A stretch of DNA of 63,252 nt from Marinilabiliales bacterium (GCA_007695015.1 REEN01000052.1:1-63252); one strand, 5' to 3'; numbered from the stretch's first letter, positions 1-9,822 are shown. Numbers and translations are program-made. Notes: generated by a model from the sequence alone, not told the origin.

Positions 1-82
1 AGCCAGGATCACGAGCGGGTCGCAGGCAGGCCTTTTTTTGGGTGCGAGTAATTCTGGCGGAATCACTGAATATTTCTCCTCT

Positions 83-2803
83 ATGTTAAAAAGAATCTTC
101 CAGCGTATTGTTCTTCCAGCTATCCTGTTTTGCGGTGTATTTTATTTACACGCTAATTCTGAAATTACCCTTCCTTCCTGTGTTATAACCTATCCTCACA
201 ATAACGCCTATTACCAGGAAGGCACCGATTTGGTTATCAGGGTCTATTCAACCGGTTTAGGGGGAACCAATGATCCGGCTGAAATTGTTAAAGTTGAGTT
301 CTTTGCAGATTCCCTGAAGATCCATGAAACTTCCGGACATGACCGCCACACCTATTCCTTTGTGTGGGAAGACCTTCAGGCCGGTACCTACAGGATCACT
401 GCCATTGCCACCGATGATCTTGGAACCACCTTTACCTCTGCCGGTGTTATTGTAAATGTCGGACTTGATCCGGTTATACGTAAAGGCATGAGTGCAGGTA
501 AAGGGAAGTACCTTGGCAATATTATAGGCCATCATGGCATACGAAGTGATTTCAATGAGTTATGGAACGGGGTAACGGCAGAGAATGGTGCCAAGTGGGG
601 GGTTGTGGAAGGCACCCGTGATGTCATGAACTGGACGCAGGCTGACTATGCCTATAATCATGCATATCACCACAATATGATGTACAGGTATCATGCGATT
701 GCCTGGGGCAGCCAGTATCCTCAATGGATTACGGAACTTGAGCCGGAGGAGTTTCAGCAGGAGCTTGAGGAGTATATGGCTGCAGTGGCAGACAGGTACC
801 CGATGATTGACCAGGTTGATGTTCTTAATGAACAGCTCCGGACACATGCTGCCGGCACGGTTTACTTCAGGGATGCACTCGGTGGTGCCGGAGAGACCGG
901 CTATGACTGGCAGATATGGATATTTGAGAAGGCCCGGCACTATTTTCCCGATGCAAAGCTTGTTCTTAATGACTACGGTCTGGAAAATGATGCAACTGCC
1001 ATCAATGAGATGCTCGGACTGGTGAGAGTACTAAGGGACAGGGGACTGATAGACGGATTTGGTACGCAGGCCCATTATTTCAATGTTGACCAGATGGCGA
1101 CCCGGCCAAATACACTGAAATCGCGAATTGACCTGATGGCATCGGGTGGTATACCAGTATACGTAACCGAGCTGGATCTGAGGGGCAGCTCAAATGATGA
1201 TGCATCCCAGCTTTTCAGCTATCAGCGTACTTTCCCGGTCTTCTGGGAGCATCCTGCTGTTGCGGGCATCACCCTGTGGGGATATGTGACCGGGCAGACC
1301 TGGCGGGAGGGCACAGGCCTGATAAACAGTGATGGCACTAAAAGGCCCGCCATGCTATGGCTGGAGGAATATATGGATGAACAGCCTGATACCGGTTATC
1401 CTCATTACGGAATTGAACATGAACCGGATAGTAACCTGATATACAACGGAGAGTTTAACTACGGCACAACGGGATGGGATATCCAGCTTCATTTCGATGC
1501 CCACGCCACGATGGAAGTTGTTACCGGGGCAGAAATGTCAGGATCCAATGCTTTGAGAATATGTCCGGTCAATCCAGGCACTGCCAACTGGCACATCCAG
1601 GTACGGCAGAATGCGCCCTTCGAGGCCGGAAGGCAGTACAGGATCGCTTTTATGGCAAAAGCCGACACTAACCGGGTTATGGATGTTGCTGTACAGCAGG
1701 AAGGAAGTCCGTGGACAACTCATTATCAGAGGTCCTTTGATCTTACGGCAGAGGTACAGGAATTCAGCCGGGTGTTTTCGCCGTCGGTCACTGATGCAAC
1801 CGCCAAACTGAAATTTTATGCAGGCAATGGCCAGCCCTGCATTTATATTGACAGGGTCGAATTTGTTGATATAACCGAGCCAGATGAAGAACCCGAACCT
1901 GATCCGGAGCCCGACCCCGACCCGGAGCCCGAAGCACCCGATTTTGCCCCGGTTGGGGCCACCTGGTATTATACCAAACACAATCCCATGTATTCGGATG
2001 ATATTTCATACCTGAAGATAATTGCAACGGGTGATACGATAGTTGATGGCATTGAGTGCAGGATACTTGAGAAGGAGAAAAATCTTGAATATACCGGGCG
2101 GCCTGATATTGAATATATGTACCAGGAGGACAGTGTAGTATATTTCTGGGATGAGACATTTGAAAAATTCCAAATCCTCTATGATCTGACAAAGGGGGAA
2201 GGTGAGTACTGGAAATTTGAGGTGCTGGATACCCATAATGACAATAAACGTGATACAATCAGAGTAACTGTTGATTCAGTCTCCTGGATTGAGATAAACG
2301 ATCAAATGCTCAAGGAGCTGCATGTTACCTATCAGATGGTTTCTGTTGAGCATTCACAGCCTTACAGTTCTACCATCATCGAGAAAATAGGCGACATCCA
2401 TTATATGTTCAATTATACGCCATACAGCACTTTACAATATGATGGCCCGATATCCGGGGGGCTGAGATGTTATGAAGACGCTGAACTCGGGTTCTATTCC
2501 ACCGGTATTGCGGAGTCATGTGACTATGAATACACGGATCCTGATACCGGCCTGACACCTGCACAACCGGCAGTCGAAGTGCAGGTTTATCCGAACCCCG
2601 CACGGGACATAATAAACATAATAACCGGCACGGCAACCGGACTTCATTTTGAACTTCTTGATATCAGGGGTGTTGCCCTCAGGGAAGGAAACCTCCCGGG
2701 CGATGTACGACTGGATATTTCAGCTATGCCTGTTGGGATCTACGTTTTGCGGATACTTGAGGATAACCGGTTGAAATCAGTACATAAGATTTTGAAGTAC
2801 TGA
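83..2803 (+). CDS. Secreted GH10 endo-1,4-beta-xylanase, multidomain, T9SS cargo
   Basis: Predicted extracellular xylanase of 906 residues. ATG at 83 is preferred over an in-frame TTG at 38 because it directly precedes a hydrophobic signal peptide (residues about 8-24). Order: Ig-like domain (30-127), GH10 catalytic domain (about 130-435), CBM4/9-type carbohydrate-binding domain (450-597), a Pro/Glu/Asp-rich linker (598-620), an unassigned beta-rich domain (621-820), and a T9SS type A sorting domain starting at a YPNPA motif and ending in KILKY. The acid/base is Glu250 in DVLNEQ and the nucleophile Glu363 in VTELD. The family's usual WHSQ motif reads WGSQ (208-211), a variant I recall from other Bacteroidota GH10 enzymes. 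The gene stands alone on its strand, and the DNA before it is cut by the window edge. The family is certain; exact substrate (xylan or mixed hemicellulose) is inferred. Confidence 0.93.
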   Translation: MLKRIFQRIVLPAILFCGVFYLHANSEITLPSCVITYPHNNAYYQEGTDLVIRVYSTGLGGTNDPAEIVKVEFFADSLKIHETSGHDRHTYSFVWEDLQAGTYRITAIATDDLGTTFTSAGVIVNVGLDPVIRKGMSAGKGKYLGNIIGHHGIRSDFNELWNGVTAENGAKWGVVEGTRDVMNWTQADYAYNHAYHHNMMYRYHAIAWGSQYPQWITELEPEEFQQELEEYMAAVADRYPMIDQVDVLNEQLRTHAAGTVYFRDALGGAGETGYDWQIWIFEKARHYFPDAKLVLNDYGLENDATAINEMLGLVRVLRDRGLIDGFGTQAHYFNVDQMATRPNTLKSRIDLMASGGIPVYVTELDLRGSSNDDASQLFSYQRTFPVFWEHPAVAGITLWGYVTGQTWREGTGLINSDGTKRPAMLWLEEYMDEQPDTGYPHYGIEHEPDSNLIYNGEFNYGTTGWDIQLHFDAHATMEVVTGAEMSGSNALRICPVNPGTANWHIQVRQNAPFEAGRQYRIAFMAKADTNRVMDVAVQQEGSPWTTHYQRSFDLTAEVQEFSRVFSPSVTDATAKLKFYAGNGQPCIYIDRVEFVDITEPDEEPEPDPEPDPDPEPEAPDFAPVGATWYYTKHNPMYSDDISYLKIIATGDTIVDGIECRILEKEKNLEYTGRPDIEYMYQEDSVVYFWDETFEKFQILYDLTKGEGEYWKFEVLDTHNDNKRDTIRVTVDSVSWIEINDQMLKELHVTYQMVSVEHSQPYSSTIIEKIGDIHYMFNYTPYSTLQYDGPISGGLRCYEDAELGFYSTGIAESCDYEYTDPDTGLTPAQPAVEVQVYPNPARDIINIITGTATGLHFELLDIRGVALREGNLPGDVRLDISAMPVGIYVLRILEDNRLKSVHKILKY

Positions 2804-2924
2804 CACCTTATTTTAATGATGCATATATTTAAATACGTTGGATGAAATAAAATAATTTTCCTATTTTAGCTCATTGAAATTTACGTGTAGTTATTTTCTG
2901 GATGCTCATTAAATAATCTTTATC

Positions 2925-3806
2925 ATGGCAAAGATCAACCGCCGGCAGTTTTTGCATACCGGTCTTGCAGGTGCCGCTGCCATTGGGGCAGGGCTTTTCA
3001 ATATCAGCTACAATCCTGTCGTCAGGGCAGGAGTGGATGAGGTAGCCCTGGGCGAAAGCGGACTGATGGTTCCGCGAATTGCTTTCGGAACTGGTTCGCA
3101 TGCCGGGGGAAGTCAGTCAAACCAGACGAGGCTCGGTACGCGTGGGTTTGTCAAGCTTGCACGTCACGCTTTTGACCGTGGGTTGAAGTTTTTTGACATG
3201 GCCGACACCTACGGTTCACATACTTATGTCCGTGAAGTGCTGAAGGAGGTTCCGCGGGAGGAGACAACACTGCTTACCAAGATCTGGACGACCGATACAA
3301 GCTGGTACAAGACCGAGCCGGTCGAAAAGACCCTTGACAGGTTCAGATTGGAGACAGGAAGTGATTATTTTGATATTGTTCTTATGCATTGCCTTATGAG
3401 GGGCGACTGGCAGGAGACATCACAGGAGATCATTGACGGTTTCTCTAAGGCAAAGCAACAGGGAGCGATCAAAGCCGTCGGGGTTTCATGTCACGACTGG
3501 GATGCCATGAAGGCTGCAGTCAATGACCCCTGGGTAGATGTGATACTTGCCCGGATCAACCCGTTTGGAACTCATATGGACGGCACCCCTGAAGATGTTA
3601 TGGGCCTTCTTGAAACCGCAAGGAAGAACGGTAAGGGTATCATCGGCATGAAGATCTTCGGAAATGGTGACAACACCTCTGTTGAGGAACGGCAGAGATC
3701 AATTGAGTACGTTACAAAAAGTCCGAATGTACACTGCATAACCCTTGGTATGGAGTCCCCCGAAGAGGTTGATGATGCTGTAGACAGGGTGATGAGGCTT
3801 GTTTAA
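2925..3806 (+). CDS. Tat-exported aldo/keto reductase
   Basis: NAD(P)H-dependent oxidoreductase of the aldo/keto reductase superfamily, 293 residues. The N-terminus has a twin-arginine signal (NRRQFLHTG followed by an Ala/Gly-rich hydrophobic stretch), so the folded protein with cofactor is probably exported. The catalytic tetrad is intact: Asp and Tyr in DMADTYG, Lys in LLTKIW, His in VLMHC. The gene ends 2 bp from the convergent stop of the DUF5916 gene. A second Tat-type AKR lies at 7207-8688, so two exported AKRs sit within 6 kb. The substrate is unknown; sugar aldehydes or lactones are a guess from the glycan context. Confidence 0.88.
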   Translation: MAKINRRQFLHTGLAGAAAIGAGLFNISYNPVVRAGVDEVALGESGLMVPRIAFGTGSHAGGSQSNQTRLGTRGFVKLARHAFDRGLKFFDMADTYGSHTYVREVLKEVPREETTLLTKIWTTDTSWYKTEPVEKTLDRFRLETGSDYFDIVLMHCLMRGDWQETSQEIIDGFSKAKQQGAIKAVGVSCHDWDAMKAAVNDPWVDVILARINPFGTHMDGTPEDVMGLLETARKNGKGIIGMKIFGNGDNTSVEERQRSIEYVTKSPNVHCITLGMESPEEVDDAVDRVMRLV

Positions 3807-3808
3807 TA

Positions 3809-6334
3809 TCAGAAAAAGGCATAATTGAACTTTAGCATGATGGTGTTGTGCGGGAAGACGGCGAAGAGGTCGCCTACCTGTTTGCCCAGCGGACTGTCAT
3901 ATGGTGATGCTCCCCATGGCGCCAGGGGGTTCATCTCATCCCTTTTCCTCCGGCTGTGGCTCCATACAAGGTAAAGCGTTGACCCCGGGCGGTATTCCCA
4001 GCGGGTCACGAAATTGGACTGGAGGTTCCGGTAACTGAAGTCCCTCTTTTTCGGGAAAGGATCAAACCCGGCAAGTTCATCGGGACTGACCAGGATACTG
4101 AAATTATCATAAGTTCCCTTGGCCAGGAACATCTGTGTATAGAGCTGGAAGGAGAGGTTACTTGTTAGTGTAACTGCACTTCTCAGGGTCAGGTCCAGCG
4201 CCCTGGTGTCGCGTTCACCAAACAGGGGCAGGTACCAGTACCCGTTTAAATGCTCATCAACCCTCCCGGTTATTTGATCCAGAAGCCCCCCGTCATCAAA
4301 CCCGGTGAAGTCTCCGGACGTCAATGCTTCCGGGGGAGCTGAAATATTTCCTATTGCCCATTGCCCGTTGGTTCTGGTGAATGTTTCATTTGAGGCCCAG
4401 GCTGTGTAGGAGCGTTCCCATTCCCCGTCAATACCTCCGGTAAACGAGAATCGTGTTCCTAAATCAATTTTGCCGCCCAGCGCAAGGTTGTACACCTTTC
4501 CCCCGTCGCCGAATACCTTGTAGCCTGCCTCCGGCGTCAACATCCAGCTCTCCCGTTCATCTGAATTATATACCAGGGTTACGGCAACATGATGGGGCCT
4601 CGCCCATCTGCCAAGTCCCCGCGTCTCCCATATATCATAACCTCCCATGATCTCAGAAAAGGCTACACCGGACCTTATCCTCTGAAACCCCCTGGTCACC
4701 CATTCTGACCTCAGGCTTAGAAAGTCACCCATGTTCCACCCTTCAACATATGAAAATCTCTGCCGCCCTGACATGCTGACCTGGGCCCTCTGGAATGGTC
4801 CGAAGGGCTGGCCGTCGTTTATATTGTAATTCAGTCCCGGCCAGATCTCGTGAAAGTTCCGCTCAAAGCTGGTCCACCCTATATCATTGGGATTATAGCG
4901 GTCTGAAAAGACAAGGTACGTGATATGGCCGTCCACCGTCCCCTCCCTTTTCCTCATTACAAGTCCGCTCATGAACCCGCTCTCATCATCCCGCCCGGGA
5001 ACAATTGATCTTCTTTCCGCGAAAGCGGTTATTCCCTCGAAGCTGTACCTGTTGCCGCCAAACCTCACGTCCCAGTCCGCTCCCCCGGTCATGCTCTGCC
5101 ATCCTATGCCATCCTGACGGGGACTGTGATAGGCTGTGATGATGCCGCCGGCTGACGAATACTGCCCTATCTGCTGTGTGGCCCGCACCACGCCGTAATT
5201 GTGGGACGGGTTGAAGTTCCGGCCCGCCGTTGCGCCCAGTATCCCGAATGACAGCCCCCCTTCAGAGCGTCCTGATACTTTTGCCGCTCCCGATATCGGA
5301 TCCTGAGCCCCGATCCTTCGTGAATAAAACAGACTGCTTATGCCGATCCCGAAATGGAAGATGTCGGCCCCTTCAATAAAGAACGGGCGTCTTTCTCTGA
5401 AGAATGTTTCAAATGCCGTCAGGTTGAGCACTGCCGGGTCGGCTTCAACCTGTCCGAAATCCGGATTTATAGTGGCATCCATCATTATGTTGGTACCCAG
5501 GCCGACCTTTATGTCGCCGCCTATATCAAATCTAGTGTCGTGTGTTCCCCTTCCCGGTTCTGCCGGGTTTTCGAAGAAATCAACACCCGAAAGAATATAG
5601 GGGCGGACCTGGATATTTCTTCTTGGCTCAAGATCGCGTATACCGGTTATCTGCCCGTACCTGGCAACCAGGTTCGCTCTCTCGGTACGGGGTATATACG
5701 GCCACTCCGAGATCTCACCCAGCCGTGGTATGCGCCTTGTGAAATGTACGCCCCAGGTTTGCTCCTCTGCCCCGGGAAAACGGAGCATGCTGTAGGGGAT
5801 GCGCAATTCAGCAACCCAGCCATCTTCGGTTATGCTTACAGCCGAAAACCAGATGGCGTCCCATGAGGTGTCGAGTCCGTCAAAAAGTCCGGTAGTATAG
5901 ACCCTCCTTCCGCCTTGCTGGCCATCTAGCTGCACGCCGGCGGCATTGACCGCAAATGTATAGGCCGTCCTGCGGTTGAAATAGGAGTCGATCGATATCA
6001 TGAACCAGTCCGCCCTGTTAAACTCATCCCTTCTGCCGAGAATATTCTCAACCTCTTCAGGGTCATCGTACATCCTGGCACCTATATAAAGGTCGTCTTC
6101 GCCAAATAGTATGCGCACCTCGGTCTTTCTTGACGCGGGTGATCCCTCCGAGGGTTCCAGCCTGATAAAGCCGGTTATCACCTCAGCCTTTTCCCAGTCA
6201 TCTTCATCGAGGCTTCCGTCGATAACGATCAGGTCTTTGGTGTAAGCGGCAGGAATTGCTGTGCCGGTCTGTGCAGATGTTGTTTTGATGCTGAAAAGCA
6301 GCAGCAGGAGCGAAATGGAAATTTTCAGGTGCAT
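3809..6334 (-). CDS. DUF5916 protein with N-terminal CBM9-like domain, outer-membrane barrel
   Basis: Large envelope protein of 841 residues with a signal peptide ending TTSAQ. The N-terminal ~200 residues look like a family 9 carbohydrate-binding/DOMON-like domain (IDGSLDEDDW start, later GRRDEFNRADW). The rest is DUF5916, rich in alternating aromatic/polar strands and ending with a C-terminal Phe (NYAFF), as outer-membrane beta-barrels do. It is the last gene of a minus-strand set after the AKR-FN3 and CBM9-like genes, 87 bp below the latter. The biochemical role of DUF5916 is not established; carbohydrate or ligand capture at the surface is an inference from the CBM9-like part. Confidence 0.85.
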   Translation of the reverse strand: MHLKISISLLLLLFSIKTTSAQTGTAIPAAYTKDLIVIDGSLDEDDWEKAEVITGFIRLEPSEGSPASRKTEVRILFGEDDLYIGARMYDDPEEVENILGRRDEFNRADWFMISIDSYFNRRTAYTFAVNAAGVQLDGQQGGRRVYTTGLFDGLDTSWDAIWFSAVSITEDGWVAELRIPYSMLRFPGAEEQTWGVHFTRRIPRLGEISEWPYIPRTERANLVARYGQITGIRDLEPRRNIQVRPYILSGVDFFENPAEPGRGTHDTRFDIGGDIKVGLGTNIMMDATINPDFGQVEADPAVLNLTAFETFFRERRPFFIEGADIFHFGIGISSLFYSRRIGAQDPISGAAKVSGRSEGGLSFGILGATAGRNFNPSHNYGVVRATQQIGQYSSAGGIITAYHSPRQDGIGWQSMTGGADWDVRFGGNRYSFEGITAFAERRSIVPGRDDESGFMSGLVMRKREGTVDGHITYLVFSDRYNPNDIGWTSFERNFHEIWPGLNYNINDGQPFGPFQRAQVSMSGRQRFSYVEGWNMGDFLSLRSEWVTRGFQRIRSGVAFSEIMGGYDIWETRGLGRWARPHHVAVTLVYNSDERESWMLTPEAGYKVFGDGGKVYNLALGGKIDLGTRFSFTGGIDGEWERSYTAWASNETFTRTNGQWAIGNISAPPEALTSGDFTGFDDGGLLDQITGRVDEHLNGYWYLPLFGERDTRALDLTLRSAVTLTSNLSFQLYTQMFLAKGTYDNFSILVSPDELAGFDPFPKKRDFSYRNLQSNFVTRWEYRPGSTLYLVWSHSRRKRDEMNPLAPWGASPYDSPLGKQVGDLFAVFPHNTIMLKFNYAFF

Positions 6335-6421
6335 TAACAGTGAGTTTGTTTTCAGGTCAGTACTCTGTCAGGCTCGGGTAATCAGTTGGCTGAGTCAATC
6401 ATCCGGGCTCAGGCTGTCACG

Positions 6422-7198
6422 TTACCTGAATATGATGGTTCCGAAATTATGCGGCTCATGGAAATGGACATCGGTCTCCTGCCATGAGAACCTGGCCGGT
6501 CCCTCATCGTAGTCGAGCCTGTAGAAGTTTGCCCTCCATTCTGTGCCCGGTTCCGGGGGTTCAATAACAAGCGGATCCATCAGCTTAAAGGGGATAAAGA
6601 ACTCGGCCGTCCATCCTGTCACGTTCCCCTCAACATCTTTATGAATTGTGGTCTGGCGGCGTGTCCTCTTGTCTCCCTCATAGTTCCACGGCAGCCAGCC
6701 CAGGAAACGCCGGTCTCCGTCAACATTTGGTATAAGCAGTGTCAGCTCCTGGTTAAGCGGCGAAATCTGGTATTCAAAATATACGGGGTAATCTTCTTCA
6801 GGCATCAGGAATACCTCTACCACATCCTCTTCCCAGAGGTTGAGGTTATCGCCCTGCATGGTTGCATTTATCACCTTGTCTTCGCAGTGGAATAGAAAAT
6901 ATATCCCTTTCGGGGAATAGAGGGCTTTCAGCCGGGTTTCGTAGCTGATCCTGTCATTCGACCTTTGGGGGATGATCTCCCACTCTGCCCTGTTCCACTC
7001 AGGAGAGCTGCCGTCTCCCGTAACCTCAAAATCGGTTACAGGCAGGATTTCAAGGTAACTCGTTTTACTGCTGCTCTGAGCCTCTGGTGCTGCCATCAGA
7101 TTAATGGTTGAAATAGATAATATAAACAATAAACTGAAAGCCGCCATCATCTGATACCGGCTCTCAGTTGGATTTAAGACATCAGTTTTCAGTGCCAT
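6422..7198 (-). CDS. Exported CBM9-like carbohydrate-binding protein
   Basis: A 258-residue protein made almost entirely of one family 9 carbohydrate-binding-like (DOMON-related) fold, with typical segments WNRAEW, LYSPKGIYFLF, EEDVVEVFL and WTAEFFIPF. A hydrophobic segment at about 19-35 is a probable signal peptide. If translation starts at the internal Met pair (7150/7147) the signal peptide is of standard length; ATG 7198 lies 8 nt below the stop of the AKR-FN3 gene and fits translational coupling. It carries no catalytic domain. It sits between an exported oxidoreductase and the DUF5916 barrel, which also begins with a CBM9-like domain, so a shared ligand is likely. Confidence 0.82.
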   Translation of the reverse strand: MALKTDVLNPTESRYQMMAAFSLLFILSISTINLMAAPEAQSSSKTSYLEILPVTDFEVTGDGSSPEWNRAEWEIIPQRSNDRISYETRLKALYSPKGIYFLFHCEDKVINATMQGDNLNLWEEDVVEVFLMPEEDYPVYFEYQISPLNQELTLLIPNVDGDRRFLGWLPWNYEGDKRTRRQTTIHKDVEGNVTGWTAEFFIPFKLMDPLVIEPPEPGTEWRANFYRLDYDEGPARFSWQETDVHFHEPHNFGTIIFR

Positions 7199-7206
7199 GA
7201 GCCTCG

Positions 7207-8688
7207 CTATACTGTCAACGCTTCAGTTGCCGATTTTCTTCCGGCGGCATCAACAGCAACTATTTTAAACTCTTTTCCGTCAGGTGTTTCAAAGCTGAAA
7301 GGCACTTTTGAGACCTGCGGCTTATGCCGGACGGTTTCCAGCAGCTCGCCGTCCCTCAGTATCTCATAGTGGGTAACCGGTTCATCTCCCGCATAGCTGG
7401 TTTCCCAGGAGAGCTTTATCCTGTCGGTCTTTTCAAGTTTTGCATTCCTCGGTGGTGTAAGTCCCCGATCAGCCATCTGGAAATAGTTGGTCTCGCCTCC
7501 ACGGGCCCTTTCCCCGATCTTCTCAAGTTCCCTTCTTTCCTGCACCGACAGGGCATCAGCCTCTATCTGCGCGGCATAGTAATTCTGAACGAGCTGGCAT
7601 TTCAGCGGGTCTTCGTTGATTTCGCCTATTCCCACGATAAGTGTATGTACTCCGGGTGTTGTAAGTGCATACTCAATAAGCGGTTTACTGGGAACTGACT
7701 CGGTTCCTATTATCCTTACCACGTCGTCGGGAACCCTTGACCATCCGGGCTCCTTGGTGTACATTGCCCCGTCGGCGAATACCTTCATGCCGATAACGCC
7801 TATGTTCCTCGCCTGTGCGACGGGTATCACGTTGTACTGCATGTTCAGGTAGCGCCTGTCGTTAACGTTTATAGTTACCAGCATGCCATCAAGCAGATCC
7901 CACTTGTCACGTTGTATCATGTCGATCATTGCAGGGGCATTGTGATGGCCCGAGAAACCCAGGTGGCGGACAAGCTTTTCGTGTTTCGGGTTCAGTCCGG
8001 TAATATTGGTGCCGTCGCGGTAGTCCCTCAGTGCTACCAGGGCCCCGAAATTGCCATCCTTGTCCAGCGGTGTTTCCAGTCCCTGATATACCACATCCAC
8101 CTCCTCAAAATCGACCAGGTTATGTATCATTATCATATCTACATATGCACCTTCGGGGTATGTCCCGTCGTCGTTGCCGAACATCTGCGAGAGTGATCTT
8201 TTGAGATCGGCAACCGCACCCTCGCCATGATCACCCTGGCTGCTGTTCCTTACGTTGGGGAGTTCGGGATAACCGCCCTTTGCCCAGCGTATCATGGTCT
8301 TTGTCGTAAGGAATATCGATTCCCTCAGTTGGCTGTTGTATCCTTCCATTCCGGGGACAAGGTCGAGCTTCCTGAAAGCCTTCCCGAAATTGAGCTGGCT
8401 CGGGCCGTAAACGTTGGAGGTGTCGTAGTAGTTGATGCCAAGGTCAAATGACTTAAGAATGATGTCAACGGGGTTGACGTCATCAGGGGTCCACTGAATG
8501 GAACCCTGTCCCCCGAGTGCCATGCTTGTTACATCAAAGTTTATTCTTCCAAATCTTCTTTTCAGCGGGGCAGGAAATCTGTCCACGCTGCATGAGAGTG
8601 CCGGCATAATGGTCATGCCGGCCGCAGCAGCTGCAGAAAGCCGCATAAAATCACGCCTTGATAATACGTTTCTCTTTTTCTGGCTCAT
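7207..8688 (-). CDS. Tat-exported aldo/keto reductase fused to a fibronectin type III domain
   Basis: A 493-residue protein. Residues 1-35 carry a twin-arginine signal (SRRDFMRLS, then an Ala-rich stretch); a Cys follows in ALSC but the lipobox is not canonical. Residues about 45-395 are an AKR domain with the tetrad visible (Asp/Tyr in YYDTSNVYG, Lys in TTKTM, His in MIHNL). Residues about 405-493 form a fibronectin type III-like domain (PPRNAKL to IKLSW, ending KIVAVDAAGRKS). The fusion suggests docking to a surface or partner protein. It is first in the operon with the CBM9-like and DUF5916 genes. Substrate unknown. Confidence 0.87.
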   Translation of the reverse strand: MSQKKRNVLSRRDFMRLSAAAAAGMTIMPALSCSVDRFPAPLKRRFGRINFDVTSMALGGQGSIQWTPDDVNPVDIILKSFDLGINYYDTSNVYGPSQLNFGKAFRKLDLVPGMEGYNSQLRESIFLTTKTMIRWAKGGYPELPNVRNSSQGDHGEGAVADLKRSLSQMFGNDDGTYPEGAYVDMIMIHNLVDFEEVDVVYQGLETPLDKDGNFGALVALRDYRDGTNITGLNPKHEKLVRHLGFSGHHNAPAMIDMIQRDKWDLLDGMLVTINVNDRRYLNMQYNVIPVAQARNIGVIGMKVFADGAMYTKEPGWSRVPDDVVRIIGTESVPSKPLIEYALTTPGVHTLIVGIGEINEDPLKCQLVQNYYAAQIEADALSVQERRELEKIGERARGGETNYFQMADRGLTPPRNAKLEKTDRIKLSWETSYAGDEPVTHYEILRDGELLETVRHKPQVSKVPFSFETPDGKEFKIVAVDAAGRKSATEALTV

Positions 8689-8739
8689 AAACTTTTTATT
8701 TTAGGGTTTTTATCCTGGAAATGTTCATGCTGAATGAAA

Positions 8740-8747
8740 CAAAAATA
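8740..8747 (-). promoter_or_regulatory. Candidate -7 element for the AKR-FN3 operon
   Basis: TATTTTTG on the minus strand matches the Bacteroidota -7 consensus TAnnTTTG about 50 bp before the AKR-FN3 start. No TTTG is found at the expected -33 distance. A match of this kind occurs by chance about once per 4 kb per strand, so the call is tentative. Confidence 0.35.
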
Positions 8748-8763
8748 CGAAAATTCCCGGAAA

Positions 8764-9822
8764 CTAATCGCCCTGCCTGATGCAACGAACCGAGAAGCCG
8801 CTGTTGATCATGAACATGTGCCTGTATACTCCCCCGTTGCTGCTGCTGATATTCCTGTACCATGCATGTCCTTCTCCAGCAGTGGTGGATGTCCAGAAAT
8901 TGGCAGACCTTCTAAGCATGTATGACCTGCCGTCAGGATGCCTGTACCCTCCGGGCAGTGCTGAGAAGCCAATCCGGTCAGTCGCCAGTGTATTGGGATC
9001 CCGCCAGTAAACTGTACCCGTTGCCTTCAGGCTGCCTCCTGCATACCTGTCCCTCAACCCGGTACTCCCGGCATCTGCGGCTGACATGCCAAGCTCCGTT
9101 TCAAGCCGTTGCCAGTGTCTGTCTGATGGTACCTCCCAGCCGGCCGGACAAATGCCCCTCTCATCTGCAACCGCATGGAAGTTGTAAAGCTTGCCGTAGA
9201 CCTCACCTAGCTTATCATCGTGAAAATAGTATGTCCATGCACCTTCTGTTGCCGACCTCCATTCATGCACCCCTTCCGGGTTGGGTATTACGTCACCATT
9301 GTTATATCTTGAAACAGACAGGTTGGCGGCGGTCCATTCCAGTCCGGCCGCCCTTAGGGTATTGTAGGTGTTGCCGTCGATATCAGTCACCGATCCCCAG
9401 AATGTTTTGAACCGGAACTCATTGCCGTATGCCACCTCGCCACTGTGGGATGCCCATGACCTTACATAGTAGACAGTCTCCGGCCGGAGTCCCTGAATCT
9501 CCATCCTGAACACAGGGTCGCTCCCCTCTGAGTTCAGCTTGCCTGCATGCCTGCTTACTGAAGGGTCGGGCAACGTATCCCATACCAGTCCCCGCCCCGT
9601 TATACCATTATTATCGCCGTAAACTATGGTGCCTCCGCTTACTGCTGTGGAGGAGGTGATCTCGCTTATAACGCCGGTTGCAATGATAACTGGGCCGGTC
9701 TGTTTAGAGCAGGAAGGGGCGAATATGACTGATAAGAGGAGAAACCAGGTAAAGATTGCAGCGACTTGCACGCGAAGCGAACGAAATATCCTGATGTTAC
9801 CGGTATTGCCTGCCAGAGCCAT
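8764..9822 (-). CDS. FISUMP-domain surface lipoprotein
   Basis: Predicted outer-membrane lipoprotein of 352 residues. The start at 9822 (MALAGN) is preferred over a longer frame from 9948 because it places a hydrophobic segment and the Cys of FAPSC as a lipoprotein-type signal. Residues ~45-155 look like a fibronectin-like module (GLRPETVYYVRSWA). The C-terminal ~200 residues match the Fibrobacter succinogenes major paralogous domain: VTDIDGNTYNT, WTAANL, GRLYNFHAV-like KLYNFHAV, CPAGWEVPSD, LPGGYR, FWTST, FSVRCI. The family is widespread in Bacteroidota and Fibrobacter surface proteins; its function is unknown, with substrate attachment proposed. The gene stands alone, 75 bp above the AKR-FN3 start. 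Confidence 0.85.
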   Translation of the reverse strand: MALAGNTGNIRIFRSLRVQVAAIFTWFLLLSVIFAPSCSKQTGPVIIATGVISEITSSTAVSGGTIVYGDNNGITGRGLVWDTLPDPSVSRHAGKLNSEGSDPVFRMEIQGLRPETVYYVRSWASHSGEVAYGNEFRFKTFWGSVTDIDGNTYNTLRAAGLEWTAANLSVSRYNNGDVIPNPEGVHEWRSATEGAWTYYFHDDKLGEVYGKLYNFHAVADERGICPAGWEVPSDRHWQRLETELGMSAADAGSTGLRDRYAGGSLKATGTVYWRDPNTLATDRIGFSALPGGYRHPDGRSYMLRRSANFWTSTTAGEGHAWYRNISSSNGGVYRHMFMINSGFSVRCIRQGD

